This document shows positions 50,340-60,749 of a stretch of 64,000 nucleotides of DNA, piece by piece. A program made the translations under genes and the position numbers. The first letter of the stretch is position 1. Every line of letters begins with the position of its first letter. The DNA comes from Zasmidium citrigriseum (Eukaryota > Ascomycota > Dothideomycetes > Mycosphaerellales > Mycosphaerellaceae), in assembly GCA_002786025.1 (NCBI GenBank), contig NHNW01000001.1, positions 868,001-932,000 on the forward strand. Direction: 5' to 3'. The notes below the pieces were generated by a model, which saw only the letters and a program-made list of their open reading frames with translations, did no database searches and was not told where the DNA came from.

Positions 50340-52147
50340 ATTAGAGAGACGACGTAACTACTTCTTTATTAGACTAAACTAGAAGATACGCTCGAGGAAA
50401 GTACTAAAGAGAAGCTTATTTATCTCGCCCTCGGAGCTAGTAAAGATATTAAGCTTAGAGTCGATTTCGATACTAAAGTTTAAGCGAGGGGCTAGACCGT
50501 CCTAGAAGCGTAAGACGTAATAGCGCGGCTAGGAATCGTTAAGATACTTATACGTAAGGTTAAAGCGGTAGGCGAGCTTAGCGATTTAAGTAAGGGACTA
50601 GGTAGAGAATTTCTTAATCTCCTCGAAGATAAGAGTAAAGCCCTTAATCTTACTATTAACGGGATTAGTAGTATTATAACGAGGAATAATAGCGAACGGG
50701 TTCTAGCTCTTACCGCGCTCTTCCTAGAACTTACTACTACGTTAACCTATCTCTTAGCTAGCTAGAACGTTAAGACTAAACCGAAGCTAACCCTCGATAC
50801 TAATTTTATCGAGTATCTATACGAAATATTCCTAGCGTAGGTAGCTATAGATAGACGTAATAATACGAGCTTTTAGGGAGGGCTTATTATCGTCGATATC
50901 GTAGGTAATATCGAAGATACGATTTATAAGCTCGATAGGGAGCTTTAGGAGGTAATACTTTAGGCTATACTTATTATACTAAAGCTAGTCCTAGGACTAT
51001 TAGTATAAGAAACGGGGTAGGGAGAATAGAAAATATACCTTCTACTAAAGAATAGGACACTTATTATAGAGCTCGTAGACTAGAAGAGTAGGAGCTAGAG
51101 TCTAAAAAAGGGTAAGCTTTAATTCTAAACTATATAAATATCTCGTAAATTATACCTCTATAAATATAGTACTAGAGGGAGTCGGGGCTACTATACTAGG
51201 AGGAGAGGTAGTCGCTAAGATACGGACCCGCTTATTAGGGAGAGAGCTCTTTACCTCTAATATATTCTCGAAGAGAGCTATAGCGACCTTATACTTAGAG
51301 GGCGAAGAAGCTAGAATATTAATACCTTTAAGTATAGCTATAGTCTAGAGCTTAAGGATATCGTATACTATAAAGTTATTAGCGCTAACGATTCTAGGTA
51401 GCTTATCGTCGCGGGTAGGCTAAAAGCTAAGGGCGCGGGAAGCTAGTACGCGTACTAGTAACTAAGTAGAAGCGTAAGGACGCTTTATATTATTCGACTT
51501 CTTAATAGCCGAAGAGGTATTTAGGGAAGCTATCGCGTAGTTTTTAAGGAGATAGATATAACGGAATCTAGTTATTAAAGAAAGAAGCTCGAGTACGAAG
51601 CGAAGCTTAGATATAATCTTTTCTCTAAACGATAAGTAAGTAAGCAAGTAGAAGTAAAGGAGTTAAAGTAAGCGTATAGGAGAACTAAAGAGCGTTATCG
51701 CTTATATAGCTAATAGGGACTACCTATAAAGGTGTACGTATATAGCTATAGTATCTAAAGCTAAAGGCCCGTAGATAGTAAGTAATATTTATCTAAGCCT
51801 AAACAACTATAATAATACGAGCTAACCGCTAAGATAACTATACTACGTCTAAATAGCCTCTACTTACTACTACGAGGAGGCTAGGATATAATTACTAACC
51901 TAAAAAAAGCGGATATAATATATATAAAGGCGATTAAGGATAGTAAAAGCTCGTACTCGGCGCGAATTTAGATTCTAAATAACGATAGCTACTCGTACGA
52001 TTAAAAGAGAGTAAGGCTCTAGGGCTATTTACGATAACCTATAATCTTAAATAGTAAACTTATAGAGCCGTTTAAGAATTATAATATCGAGATAGATACC
52101 TACGGCGAAAAGATTAGGGTTATTTAGAAGTAAGGAGAGTAGCTAAA

Positions 52148-52359
52148 TATAAGGGCGTAGAAGTAGGAAATAGCGATACGAGTAAGTAGTACGAATATCC
52201 GATTAAGTATTATCTAAGGAGCGAAAGAGGAGAAGTAGAAACCTCCTAAAAAGTAGTATAGGCGCTAAGCCTCTAGTTAGATACTAGTACGGCCTTAGAG
52301 TACTAGCGGAGAGGCTATAGATCGCTACCTTAGGCTCTCTCTACTTAGATATCCTTATA
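52148..52359 (-). repeat. 3' LTR of the Ty3/gypsy element
   Basis: 212 bp, the same ends as the partner LTR; the polypurine tract lies immediately internal to it, which fixes it as the 3' LTR of a minus-strand element. Confidence 0.88.
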
Positions 52360-52380
52360 TTATCCCCCCCCCCCTTTAGC
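52360..52380 (-). other. Polypurine tract (second-strand primer) of the Ty3/gypsy element
   Basis: On the minus strand the bases just before the 3' LTR read AAA, eleven G, then ATAA. The C-run on the plus strand is at 52364-52374. Position and purine content fit the PPT that primes plus-strand DNA synthesis. A second run of ten C (ten G on the minus strand) lies at 54528-54537 and might be a central tract, or chance. Confidence 0.75.
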
Positions 52381-52605
52381 GGCCTATCCTTAGGTCGTAT
52401 CGTTAACTCGAGTAAGTTACTATCTAACTCGGACTAAGTTAGTACCGTTAAGGCGGCGGAGCTACCTTAGTACGTACGTAAGGTACTATTAGTAAGCTAA
52501 GTATATAACTCTAGTAGTTAGTAAATATTCCCCTCGTAAAAAAGGGTAAAGCGAGCTCGTAAGAGGTACGTAGTAGTAGCGCTATTAGGCCTATACTACT
52601 ACTAG

Positions 52606-52613
52606 TATAAAAG
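52606..52613 (+). promoter_or_regulatory. TATA box upstream of the antisense latent gene
   Basis: TATAAAAG followed by a CT-rich tract to about 52,640. The box contains no CpA on either strand, so its present form is probably original. Its link to the latent gene is by position only. Confidence 0.45.
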
Positions 52614-52699
52614 CTCGCTTCTTCCTCTATTTTCTTCTTCTCTTTACTACTACTAACTATTAACTATTCGTCTATTACGCTTCCCCTCTATATCGGGTT

Positions 52700-53625
52700 A
52701 GAACGCTATTAATAGATAGAATAATAATAATAACAACTCGCCGCGTACGCCTACTAATAACAACTTCGCTAATAACCTCCTCTATAATATAAGTAGTACC
52801 CCTCGGACTCCTAGTAGTAGTAGTAGTAGTACTAGTTCGCGTAATATTAGTATAGCTAGTCTACTCGAGTAGTTTAGCGATATACCTATACTTTCGGCTA
52901 GTATAATAGTACCGTCGTAGGCCTATAGTCCTTATAAGGCGAGTATTAGTTAGTCTAATATTCGCTATACGTATAAGTACCCCCCTACTCTTAAGAGCGT
53001 TCTAGACGTACGCTATAGCGCTTTCTACTACGAGTATATTCGTCGCTAGTAGCTAGTCTCTACTATCTAGTAGTAGACGTAGCTACTCGTTATAGAGCGT
53101 TATACTACTAGTAGTAGTACGCTATATAGTAGCTACTAGGCTAGTAAGGGTAAGCCGACTTACTAGATTATAAGTCTCCTAGGTCCTATCTACTAGCGGT
53201 ACGTACTAATCCCGCTTTAGATCCCTATTAAGTTCTACTACTACGCTAATATCCTCGAGTATCTATATATACTCGCTACTAATCTAACTATCTAAGATAA
53301 CCCTAATAAGGTCGCTCGCTATACTAACGCCTTCTACGACTATACGTTAAAGGTCTTTACTACTTTAGGGAAGTTCGAGAAGGATATATTAGTAGAGCTA
53401 GATATTAAGAAGTTCGATAAGGCGGCTATTAAGAAGTAGCGTAATAAGCGTTATAAGAGTTATAAGGCGAACGAGAGGGCCTTCTAAGATAGTTATAGCT
53501 AGCTACTAGATTCCTACCTAAATAATATCGTAGTAGACGCGGCGCGGGAGCGTTAGGTACTTTAGTCGTTAAATAACGGCTAGATACGCCTTATCTACTA
53601 CGGCTAGTATACTCGCTAAGTAGAG
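52700..53625 (+). pseudogene. Antisense latent gene inside the Ty3/gypsy 3' region
   Basis: On the strand opposite to pol, between integrase and the 3' LTR, one frame can be read from about 52,700 to 53,625 (about 300 codons; 52,963-53,487 checked as exactly 175 codons) with only TAA/TAG interruptions. It begins with an Asn/Ser/Thr/Pro-rich low-complexity part, including a Ser run from AGT repeats at 52,810-52,830, then a globular part, and ends in a Lys-rich helical segment (DIKKFDKAAIKK). A TATAAAAG box at 52606-52613 followed by a pyrimidine-rich stretch lies about 90 bp upstream, like a fungal promoter. It could be an antisense ORF of the element, a captured host gene or a nested insertion. 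No family recognised. Confidence 0.5.
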
Positions 53626-54299
53626 TAGTTAGTCTTCTTCTCTAGGGTAGTAATAATAGAAGCTCGTTAGCCCTAAGTTCTTAGGTTTTACTATCTATAG
53701 TAGAGAGGGGTTAGCGTAGCCCTAGAAAGTCCGCGAAATAGTCGTAGTAGTCTATAGATAGTAAATAGAGAGAACTTATAAATAAATCCTTTAATCTTTC
53801 TATCCTATATATAAAGGAAATCTTTAAAGGTAATTTAGTAGCGAGAGGATCGTAAAGGGTACCTTCTCTCTTCTTATTCGTCTTTCTTTAGACGCCCTCG
53901 CCTACGCCTCGTCTCTTTTATAGGTCGCTAGCGAGGAGATAGTAGAGAGGAGTTAGCGAGCTTAGGGTATTACTAGTAGTACTTATTAAGGAGTTCCTAA
54001 TAGTCTTTAAGCTCCTCTTCCCTTATCTAGTCGTTATAGTCCTAAGACTAACCTACCTACTATATCCGATACTATATCGTTCTATACTTATCGCGGTAGT
54101 AGATTAGGATTTTCTCGACTTCGTAGGCTAGGTCTATCCTATCCTCGAGGAGTTCTTCGACTAGTAGTAGCTAGTATCTAGGGCGTATATAGTATAGCTC
54201 TAGTAGCGAGATATAGAATACTAGGTAGAACCTTTTTATTAATAGTAGTAGGTTAAGCTTATACGCCTACCTACTAATCCGCTTAGTAATTATAAAAGG

Positions 54300-57200
54300 G
54301 CCTAGGTACTTATTATCGAGCTTCTTATATAGCTACTATATATAAATATTCTTTACTACTAGGAGTACCTACTCGCTAACGTCGTAGTACTTAGCTAGTA
54401 CTATATAGTTATAGTACTTAGTCTATAGTTCTTATACGTACTAGAGGTTCTCTACTACCTTATCGAACTCGAGTCGTCGTTATAGAAGCTAGTTAGTTAC
54501 TTATTTAGTAAGCTTATCTACTTTCTTCCCCCCCCCCGTTAGGTATTCGCGTTAAATACTATCTAGTATATTTAGGGGTACTCTAAACGCTACCTTAATA
54601 GGTAATTTATAATAGCTAGTATACGTCTTAGAGTTATAGGCAAATACTATAGTTAATAATAGCCTCGCCTAGTTATCTTATTCCTAATTATAGTATATAC
54701 GAAGGTAGGCTTTAAGTTACTAGTTTTAGCGCTTAGTCTATCTATTCGTCTATAGGTAGAAGGTAGTACTAAGCTTACGTTTAATTATAAGGTAGTAGTA
54801 GAAGGCGCTCTAGTACTTAGATATAAAGACTAAACCGCGGTCTAAGATAATATCGTCTAGCGGGCTAGTAAGGGCGATAACTATATAGTAGAATAGGTCT
54901 ACTAGGCTAGGGGCGTCGATATCTTTCGTTATTAGTATATACTATATAAACTTCGAGAATCGATTAACAATAACAAGTACCGAATCGTAGACCTTACTAT
55001 TAAAACCCTTTAAGGGTAGTAGGCTAGTAACGAAGTCTATAGAGAGGTAGGACTAGGGCTAGGTAGGTACTAGTAAGGGCTAGAGCTCGCTATAGGGCTA
55101 GTAGTACTTACTTTTAGCTTATTAGTAGACGTCGCACTCCTAGTAGTACTTACGAATATCTTTAGAGAGACCTTTCTACTCGTATTTTAACGAGATAATT
55201 ACCTATATACGTTACTAACTATAGTAGCCCGCTACGGGATCGTCGTAGTTATAGAATAGTATCTCTACGCGTAAGGCTAAGGATTAGGGTACGTATACTC
55301 GACTATCCCTTCGTAGGAGGCTATTAGTATCGAAGGTATAGTCCTTAGTACTCTCTAGAGTCTTACCTAACCTATCTCGCTCCTTCGCTATAACCGCTTC
55401 TTAGATATCTTAAACAAAGGCGTCCCTTTATTAGACTTCCTTAATAAGATCTAGAAGGGATTCGGGCGGTTTAGCGTTAAAGGACGACTTATCCTTTACT
55501 ACTATAGTAACGAGGAAGTAAGGTAGTACTAAACGATTCGTTAGTCTACTAGTAGAGTAGGGACTAGCTCGGGTAAGAAGTAGTTACTCTATAGTATTAG
55601 AAGTACTAGTATATCGCTCTTTAGCCTTACTATTTTATTTAGCTTCGAAAGCGGTAAGTAGTAGGGGATTAGACTACCTAGTTCCCTTAAGGTAGGTATC
55701 TACTATATTCTTAGGGCCTATACGAGAGTACTCTAGTAGCGCTATAGGGCTATAATTGTCCTTAGTAGAGTAGGCTCCTAACTTTTACTATAGGATTAGT
55801 AGTATTCCCTAAAGTTAATACTTCTTAGTACTTTCTTTAAAGCTAGCGAAGTAGTCTAGCCTTCTAGATAGGCTATTAGAGGGATTTAACTTCCCTAGCT
55901 TATATTCGATTATAAAATCGTAGTAGGCTAGCCTCTCTACGATACGGGCCTACCTAGCTATTAGGCTCTACGTTATTATAAAGTACCGAAGGTTATAGTA
56001 ATTAGTTATAACCTAGATTAAGTACGTAGCGCCCTCGAGGTAGTACCTCTACGTTTTAAAGTATTCTAAGATAGCTATAAGTTCCTTATTAGGGGTACTA
56101 TAGCGGACCTCGTAATTAATAAAACTCTTCGAATAATAGGCGATAGGGTACTAGTATTTCTATAGCGGATTAGAGTCGTTAGGCTATAGGAGGATACCTA
56201 TATAGGCCGCGTTAGAGGCGTCTATAATTATTATAATTAGTAGCCTAGGATCGAAGTATCTAAGTAGGAGTACTTTAGTAAACGCCTTCTTAAGAGTTTC
56301 GAAGGATTTAGCTACTATATTAGTCTACTACTACGGGGGTCTTATAACGGCTTTCCGTCCCTTCTTCGTAGGTATAAGGGTACTACTAGAGAGTAGCTCG
56401 TTAAGTAGGCGTACGAGCCGTAAATATCCCTAAATAAAGCGGCGGTAGAAGTTAGCGAATTTAAGGAAGACTTAAACGTCCTAGTAGCTCTTTAGTACTA
56501 GCTAGTCGGTAATACTAGTAACCCTTAATTAATCTATCTTTATACTATTAGGGGTAATAATAAAGCCTAGGAATTTAACCTCTATAGTATAGAACTCGTA
56601 TTTCGAGGGTTTAGTAAATAGCTTCTATTCCCTAAGCCTCTCGAGGACTTACTAGACGTACTCCTTATATATCTCGGGGTTAGGAGAGTAGATTAGGATA
56701 TTATCGAGATAAATAATATAGATATTATCTACTAAACTAGCTAGAGCCTTATTAATGTAGGACTAGAACGTAGCGGGCGCGTTAGCGAGCCTAAAGGGTA
56801 TAACGAGGTATTTAAATAAGCTATATCTCGTCTTAAAGGCCGTCTTCTACTCGTTACTAGACTAGATCTAGAGCTAGTAGTATACGTCTTTAAGATCTAG
56901 CTTAGTAAAGACCTTCGCGTTACCTAAACGGTCTAGTAGCTTACTAATAAGTAGTAGTAGGTAGCGGTTCTTAATCGTAATCTTATTAAGACCTCTATAG
57001 TTAACGTATAACTATATACTACTATCCTTCTTTAGTATAAAGAGGATAGGGGTACTATAAGGGGATTTGCTTAGCCTAATCTAGCCGTTCTTTAAGGCGT
57101 TATCGATATACTTACGTAATATAGTAAGCTCTTATTACGAAAGGTTATAGATTAGTAGTTAAGGTAGGCTCTTACCTTCCTCTAGCTCGATAGCGTAGTC

Positions 57201-58200
57201 GTACTTAGAGTACTAGGCGATAATACCTACTAGCTTAGTATTAAAGATATTAGTAAAGTCGTAGTACTCTAGTAGAACGCTCGCGAGGTACTCTATCTCC
57301 GCTATAGCTAGTAAGGCTAGAAGAACTTACTAGGGAAGGTCTTTAAGATTAGACTCTCGCGCGTAGGCGGCCTTATACTAGTTATAGATCGTAACGGTAG
57401 CGGTCTACTATTAGTAGCCTTATTAGTTTAGATCGATAGTCGTAGGATCCTAGTCTCTACCTCCTTAGAGGGTAAATATAGTAGTAGGCTCGGCGATAGC
57501 TAACTCTACGAAGGGAATCTCTCCTCCCTATAGTCTATCTACTTTAGAGGGGTTTACCCTCGAGTCGTCGTTAGCGTATAGTTAGTCTAGTAGCGTAGAA
57601 GCTACGAGCTACTCCCCTAAGGGAAGTTAGAAGCTAGCTATACTATCTATAATAGCTACGAGTATCTAGGACGTTCGTAAGGATTTAGAGGGGTTAGAGG
57701 AGTCCTATATCGACTATATAAAGGTCCTAGCTCGGAAGCTAATAGCTAGATTAGTGTCTTCTAGCTAGTCCCACCCTAGTATAAGGTTATAGCCTATAAA
57801 GGTACTAGTCTAAAGGATTTACTCTAACTCTCTTATCTTCCTCGTACTATTATTAATAGCGAGGGTAGCTAAGTAAGCCTTATATAGCGTTATAGGGTTA
57901 TCGTTAAGGAACTTAGCCCTTAGAGTAGGAAGATCTAACGTTAGTAGAGATAACCGCTCTATAGCGTACGTAGAGATAAGATTTAACTACGCTCTACTAT
58001 CGACGAGGGCGTAGAGAGTAATCGGTCCTATAGCGCTAGTAATAGTTATATCTACGGCGATTCTCTTTTACCTCCCTCGTAAGGTTTTCCCTAATCGTAG
58101 AGGAGATAAGTTTATAATTAGGAGTTACTATTTCCCGTATCGTTATAGTCCGAATCGCTTTCGACTTCGATAGTATTAACGCTATAGTAGGTAGGACGAG
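54300..58200 (-). pseudogene. pol relic: retropepsin, reverse transcriptase, RNase H, integrase
   Basis: Motifs read on the minus strand as they stand now. Protease: ALVDS-R-A at 57991-58010, the RIPed form of an A-L-V-D-S-G-A active site. Reverse transcriptase: IYLDN-ILIYSPNPE at 56673-56714, where the catalytic YLDD second Asp has become Asn by TG-to-TA change. RNase H/connection: a KELMAILEYFKT-like segment at about 56,030-56,140 and a YDFMIEYKLGKLNP-like end at 55,865-55,940. Integrase: a zinc-finger remnant with one Cys codon still TGC near 55,133, an SIDFVTSLLPLK-type core near 55,005-55,056, and VYDSVLVIVNRFSK at 54951-54997 (Asp to Asn). These order and sequence features are diagnostic of Ty3/gypsy. 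Interruptions are TAA/TAG. Confidence 0.88.
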
Positions 58201-59727
58201 AGTCGTTAGAAGGCGTCTACCCTAGTACGCTAGCGGCGGCGTTATAGCGGGGCGCTAGCGGCCTATACGAGGAGTACTCCTAACGGTTAGGACGTCTATC
58301 GTCCCTCCTATCGTCTCGGCGTCTCTCGCTACTACGATTATTTCGCTGTCTATAGTTCTCGCGGTCCTTCTTATTAGAGCCTAAGTTATTAGGCCTAGGG
58401 TTCTAGTTTTATCTAGCGCTTAGTACTATACTAGTACGCCTATAGCTAGGGTTCGGCGTAGTATCGTTACTAGAGGAGCTTAGAGATTATTCGATCTAGT
58501 AGGCTCTTAAGAATAGTTCGTTAGTATCCTTAATAGATTTAAGGGTTTCTAGTTCGATTATCTTCTTATATACCTACGTCGGTAGGCGTAAGAAGTAGAA
58601 ATCGATACGGAGGTCCTTAGGTTTAATCTTATTAGATATTTAGTCTTCTAACCCCTTTATATAGGTATAGAAGCGGGAGTAGGACTATCCTTCCTTAATC
58701 TTAGATAGGAAGAACGCCTCTACGAGGGCGGCTCGACGGATAGCTAGGCTCTATATAGCGTCTTAGACGATCTATCGTAGTTCCGCCTAGTATAGGTCTC
58801 CCTTTTTGTCCTTCTAATCGAGGCGATAGTTAACCGTACTAGCGATATCGTTATATAATATACTCTTCGATATCTATAAGCTCCTTTAGTAGGTATTATA
58901 GTTAGTATACCTAAAGATCTTAAACTCTTTATTAACGTTCTTAACCTAGCGTTAGTAGGCCTAGATAGTATAGGTCTCTAATTTATTAACCCTTCCTTTT
59001 TCGAAGAGTCTTTAGAGCTAGCGTTCTATCGAGGTCGTCTCGGAGGTTTTATAGTAGCTACCTATACGGGAAACGTCGTCTCTAGTATCTAACTAGGTAC
59101 GTTTACGTTTCTTAAGTTCGAGAATACTATAAAGGGCGTTTAGCTTCTTTACGTACGCTTCGAGCTACTCGGCTATTATAGCGCTAGTATCTTAGTTAAA
59201 TAGTTCTTCGAACTAGCGCTCCTAGGCCTATAGGATAGCGTCTCGTAGCTCCTCTAGGCGTTATACGCCGCCGAGAGGCGAAGCGTTAACGCTAGTACTA
59301 AGTTAGGTATCTTAGGCGTCTTAGTCGCGACCTAGGGTATCCTCTATAGTACTACTATACTCGCGGCCTTCGTTAATACGTTCCTCTACTATTTCGGAGG
59401 CGTACTATAGCCTAGCTAGTTATATATATCGTCGTTAGGTATAGAGGAAGTAGTCTAAGGAGGAGGTATTATTCTCTAGCGGTTTAGAGAGAGTTCGCCT
59501 ACTACGTCGCTATAACGAATTAGCGTCGTTCTATAGCTAGTTCGAGAGCTCTTCGTAGGTACGAGAGTTTAAGCTTCTCTAAACTATACGTATACGGAGG
59601 TCTTTAAACTACGTTTAGGGAGCGATATAGTAACTAGCTTAGCTATCGAGGCAGTTCTAGTAGTTCTACTATAGTATACTATACTCGCTACGGCTACTCC
59701 CCTTAGTAGGGTTATAAGATAATATAC
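58200..59727 (-). pseudogene. gag region and 5' leader of the Ty3/gypsy element
   Basis: By position, between the 5' LTR and protease, this must hold the primer-binding site and gag. I could not identify a zinc knuckle: Cys and His codons are erased by RIP (they become Tyr), so the motif would be unreadable. The sequence next to the LTR on the minus strand reads GTATATTATCTTATAACCC, and I could not match it to a specific tRNA. Confidence 0.5.
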
Positions 59728-59939
59728 TATAAGAGCGTAGAAGTAGGAAATAGCGATACGAGTAAGTAGTACGAATATCCGATTAAGTATTATCTAAGGA
59801 GCGAAAGAGGAGAAGTAGAAACCTTCTAAAAAGTAGTATAGGCGCTAAGCCTCTAGTTAGATACTAGTACGGCCTTAGAGTACTAGCGGAGAGGCTATAG
59901 ATCGCTACCTTAGGCTCTCTTAGCTTAGATATCCTTATA
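59728..59939 (-). repeat. 5' LTR of the Ty3/gypsy element
   Basis: 212 bp, five differences by eye from the other LTR at 52148-52359. Ends TATAAG and CTTATA are inverted copies. Transcription of the element would start here on the minus strand. Confidence 0.88.
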
Positions 59940-60217
59940 CCTAACCGCTATAAGTTCGACTATTACTAAGCTCGCTAGCCGCTCTATATATATCTTACTT
60001 ATTTAATAGGACGTATAGTCGGTTAACCGTAGTAAGTACCTTTAGTATAACGCCTAGTACGCTACCTCGTCGCTAGATATACCTCTTATAAAGGACGCTA
60101 TACTATATCCTAAGATAGGGTATTAAAGAGATAGCGAAGTAATCGAGATAGGTTTTAAAACTCCGTACGAAAGGAAGTCTTAGTAGTACTATATTAAAGT
60201 CTATTAAATAGCTACTA

Positions 60218-60395
60218 ATTTAGCTCTACGTATACGATTTAGCTCTATATATATAATTTAGCTCTATGTATACGATTTAGCTCTACGCCTAATAGTATAC
60301 CCTAGTACTAATACCCTTAATTTAGCTCTATACTATTAATTTAGCTCTACGGTAGATAAAGTATAATTTATATAACGCTTCGCGTAGAGCTAAAT
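60218..60395. repeat. 19-bp subterminal repeat array (six direct, one inverted copy)
   Basis: ATTTAGCTCTA starts at 60218, 60237, 60256, 60275, 60320 and 60339, and its inverted copy TAGAGCTAAAT lies at 60385-60395. Four copies are spaced exactly 19 bp apart (unit ATTTAGCTCTACGTATACG), as are the last two. Such clusters are typical of transposase-binding sites near the ends of DNA transposons; the neighbouring latent gene supports that reading. Confidence 0.8.
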
Positions 60396-60749
60396 CGCTC
60401 GGATACTAATATCTTAATACGCCTCGCTTATAAAGTTAGTACTAGGTTTACTAGTAGCCTCTACTTTACTAATCTCCTCTTCGCTCTTAACGCCTATCTA
60501 CGCTATTCTCGTAATCTCTAGCTCGTCGTTATCGTCGTTAATAATAGCCTTATCGATTAGACCTTAATCGTTACGCTCGTCGCTAGCGTCTACCTACTCT
60601 TCTTTACTATTAATACGGTCGCGAGATACTAAGGTTACGCCCTTTACGTAGAGCTAGTTCGCCTTATTTAGAGCGTCGACCCTAGCCTAGAGTACTTTAA
60701 TACTAATCTACGAGATATCCTTCGAAAGAGTACCTAGATCTTAGCTAGC

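Larger units (their letters stand above)
52148..59939 (-). mobile_element. Ty3/gypsy LTR retrotransposon, 7.79 kb, RIP-inactivated
   Basis: Two 212-bp direct repeats bound the element, and each has inverted ends TATAAG...CTTATA (TGTAAG...CTTACA before RIP, the canonical TG...CA). On the minus strand the order is 5' LTR (59939-59728), gag region, protease, reverse transcriptase, RNase H, integrase, polypurine tract and 3' LTR (52359-52148). PR-RT-RH-IN order assigns it to Ty3/gypsy rather than copia. I found no convincing target-site duplication (left flank CTAAA, right flank CCTAA). All coding parts carry RIP stops, so it cannot be autonomous. Confidence 0.9.

Noticed and set aside
51462..51647. 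61-codon ORF on the minus strand, the only long ATG ORF inside the RIPed block
   Set aside because: It exists because one ATG survived by chance; the sequence has no domain, is short, and its surroundings are as RIPed as the rest.
52143..59944. Target-site duplication flanking the Ty3/gypsy element
   Set aside because: Left CTAAA and right CCTAA do not match in register, and RIP changes do not reconcile them. It may have been lost or the LTR ends may be off by a base.
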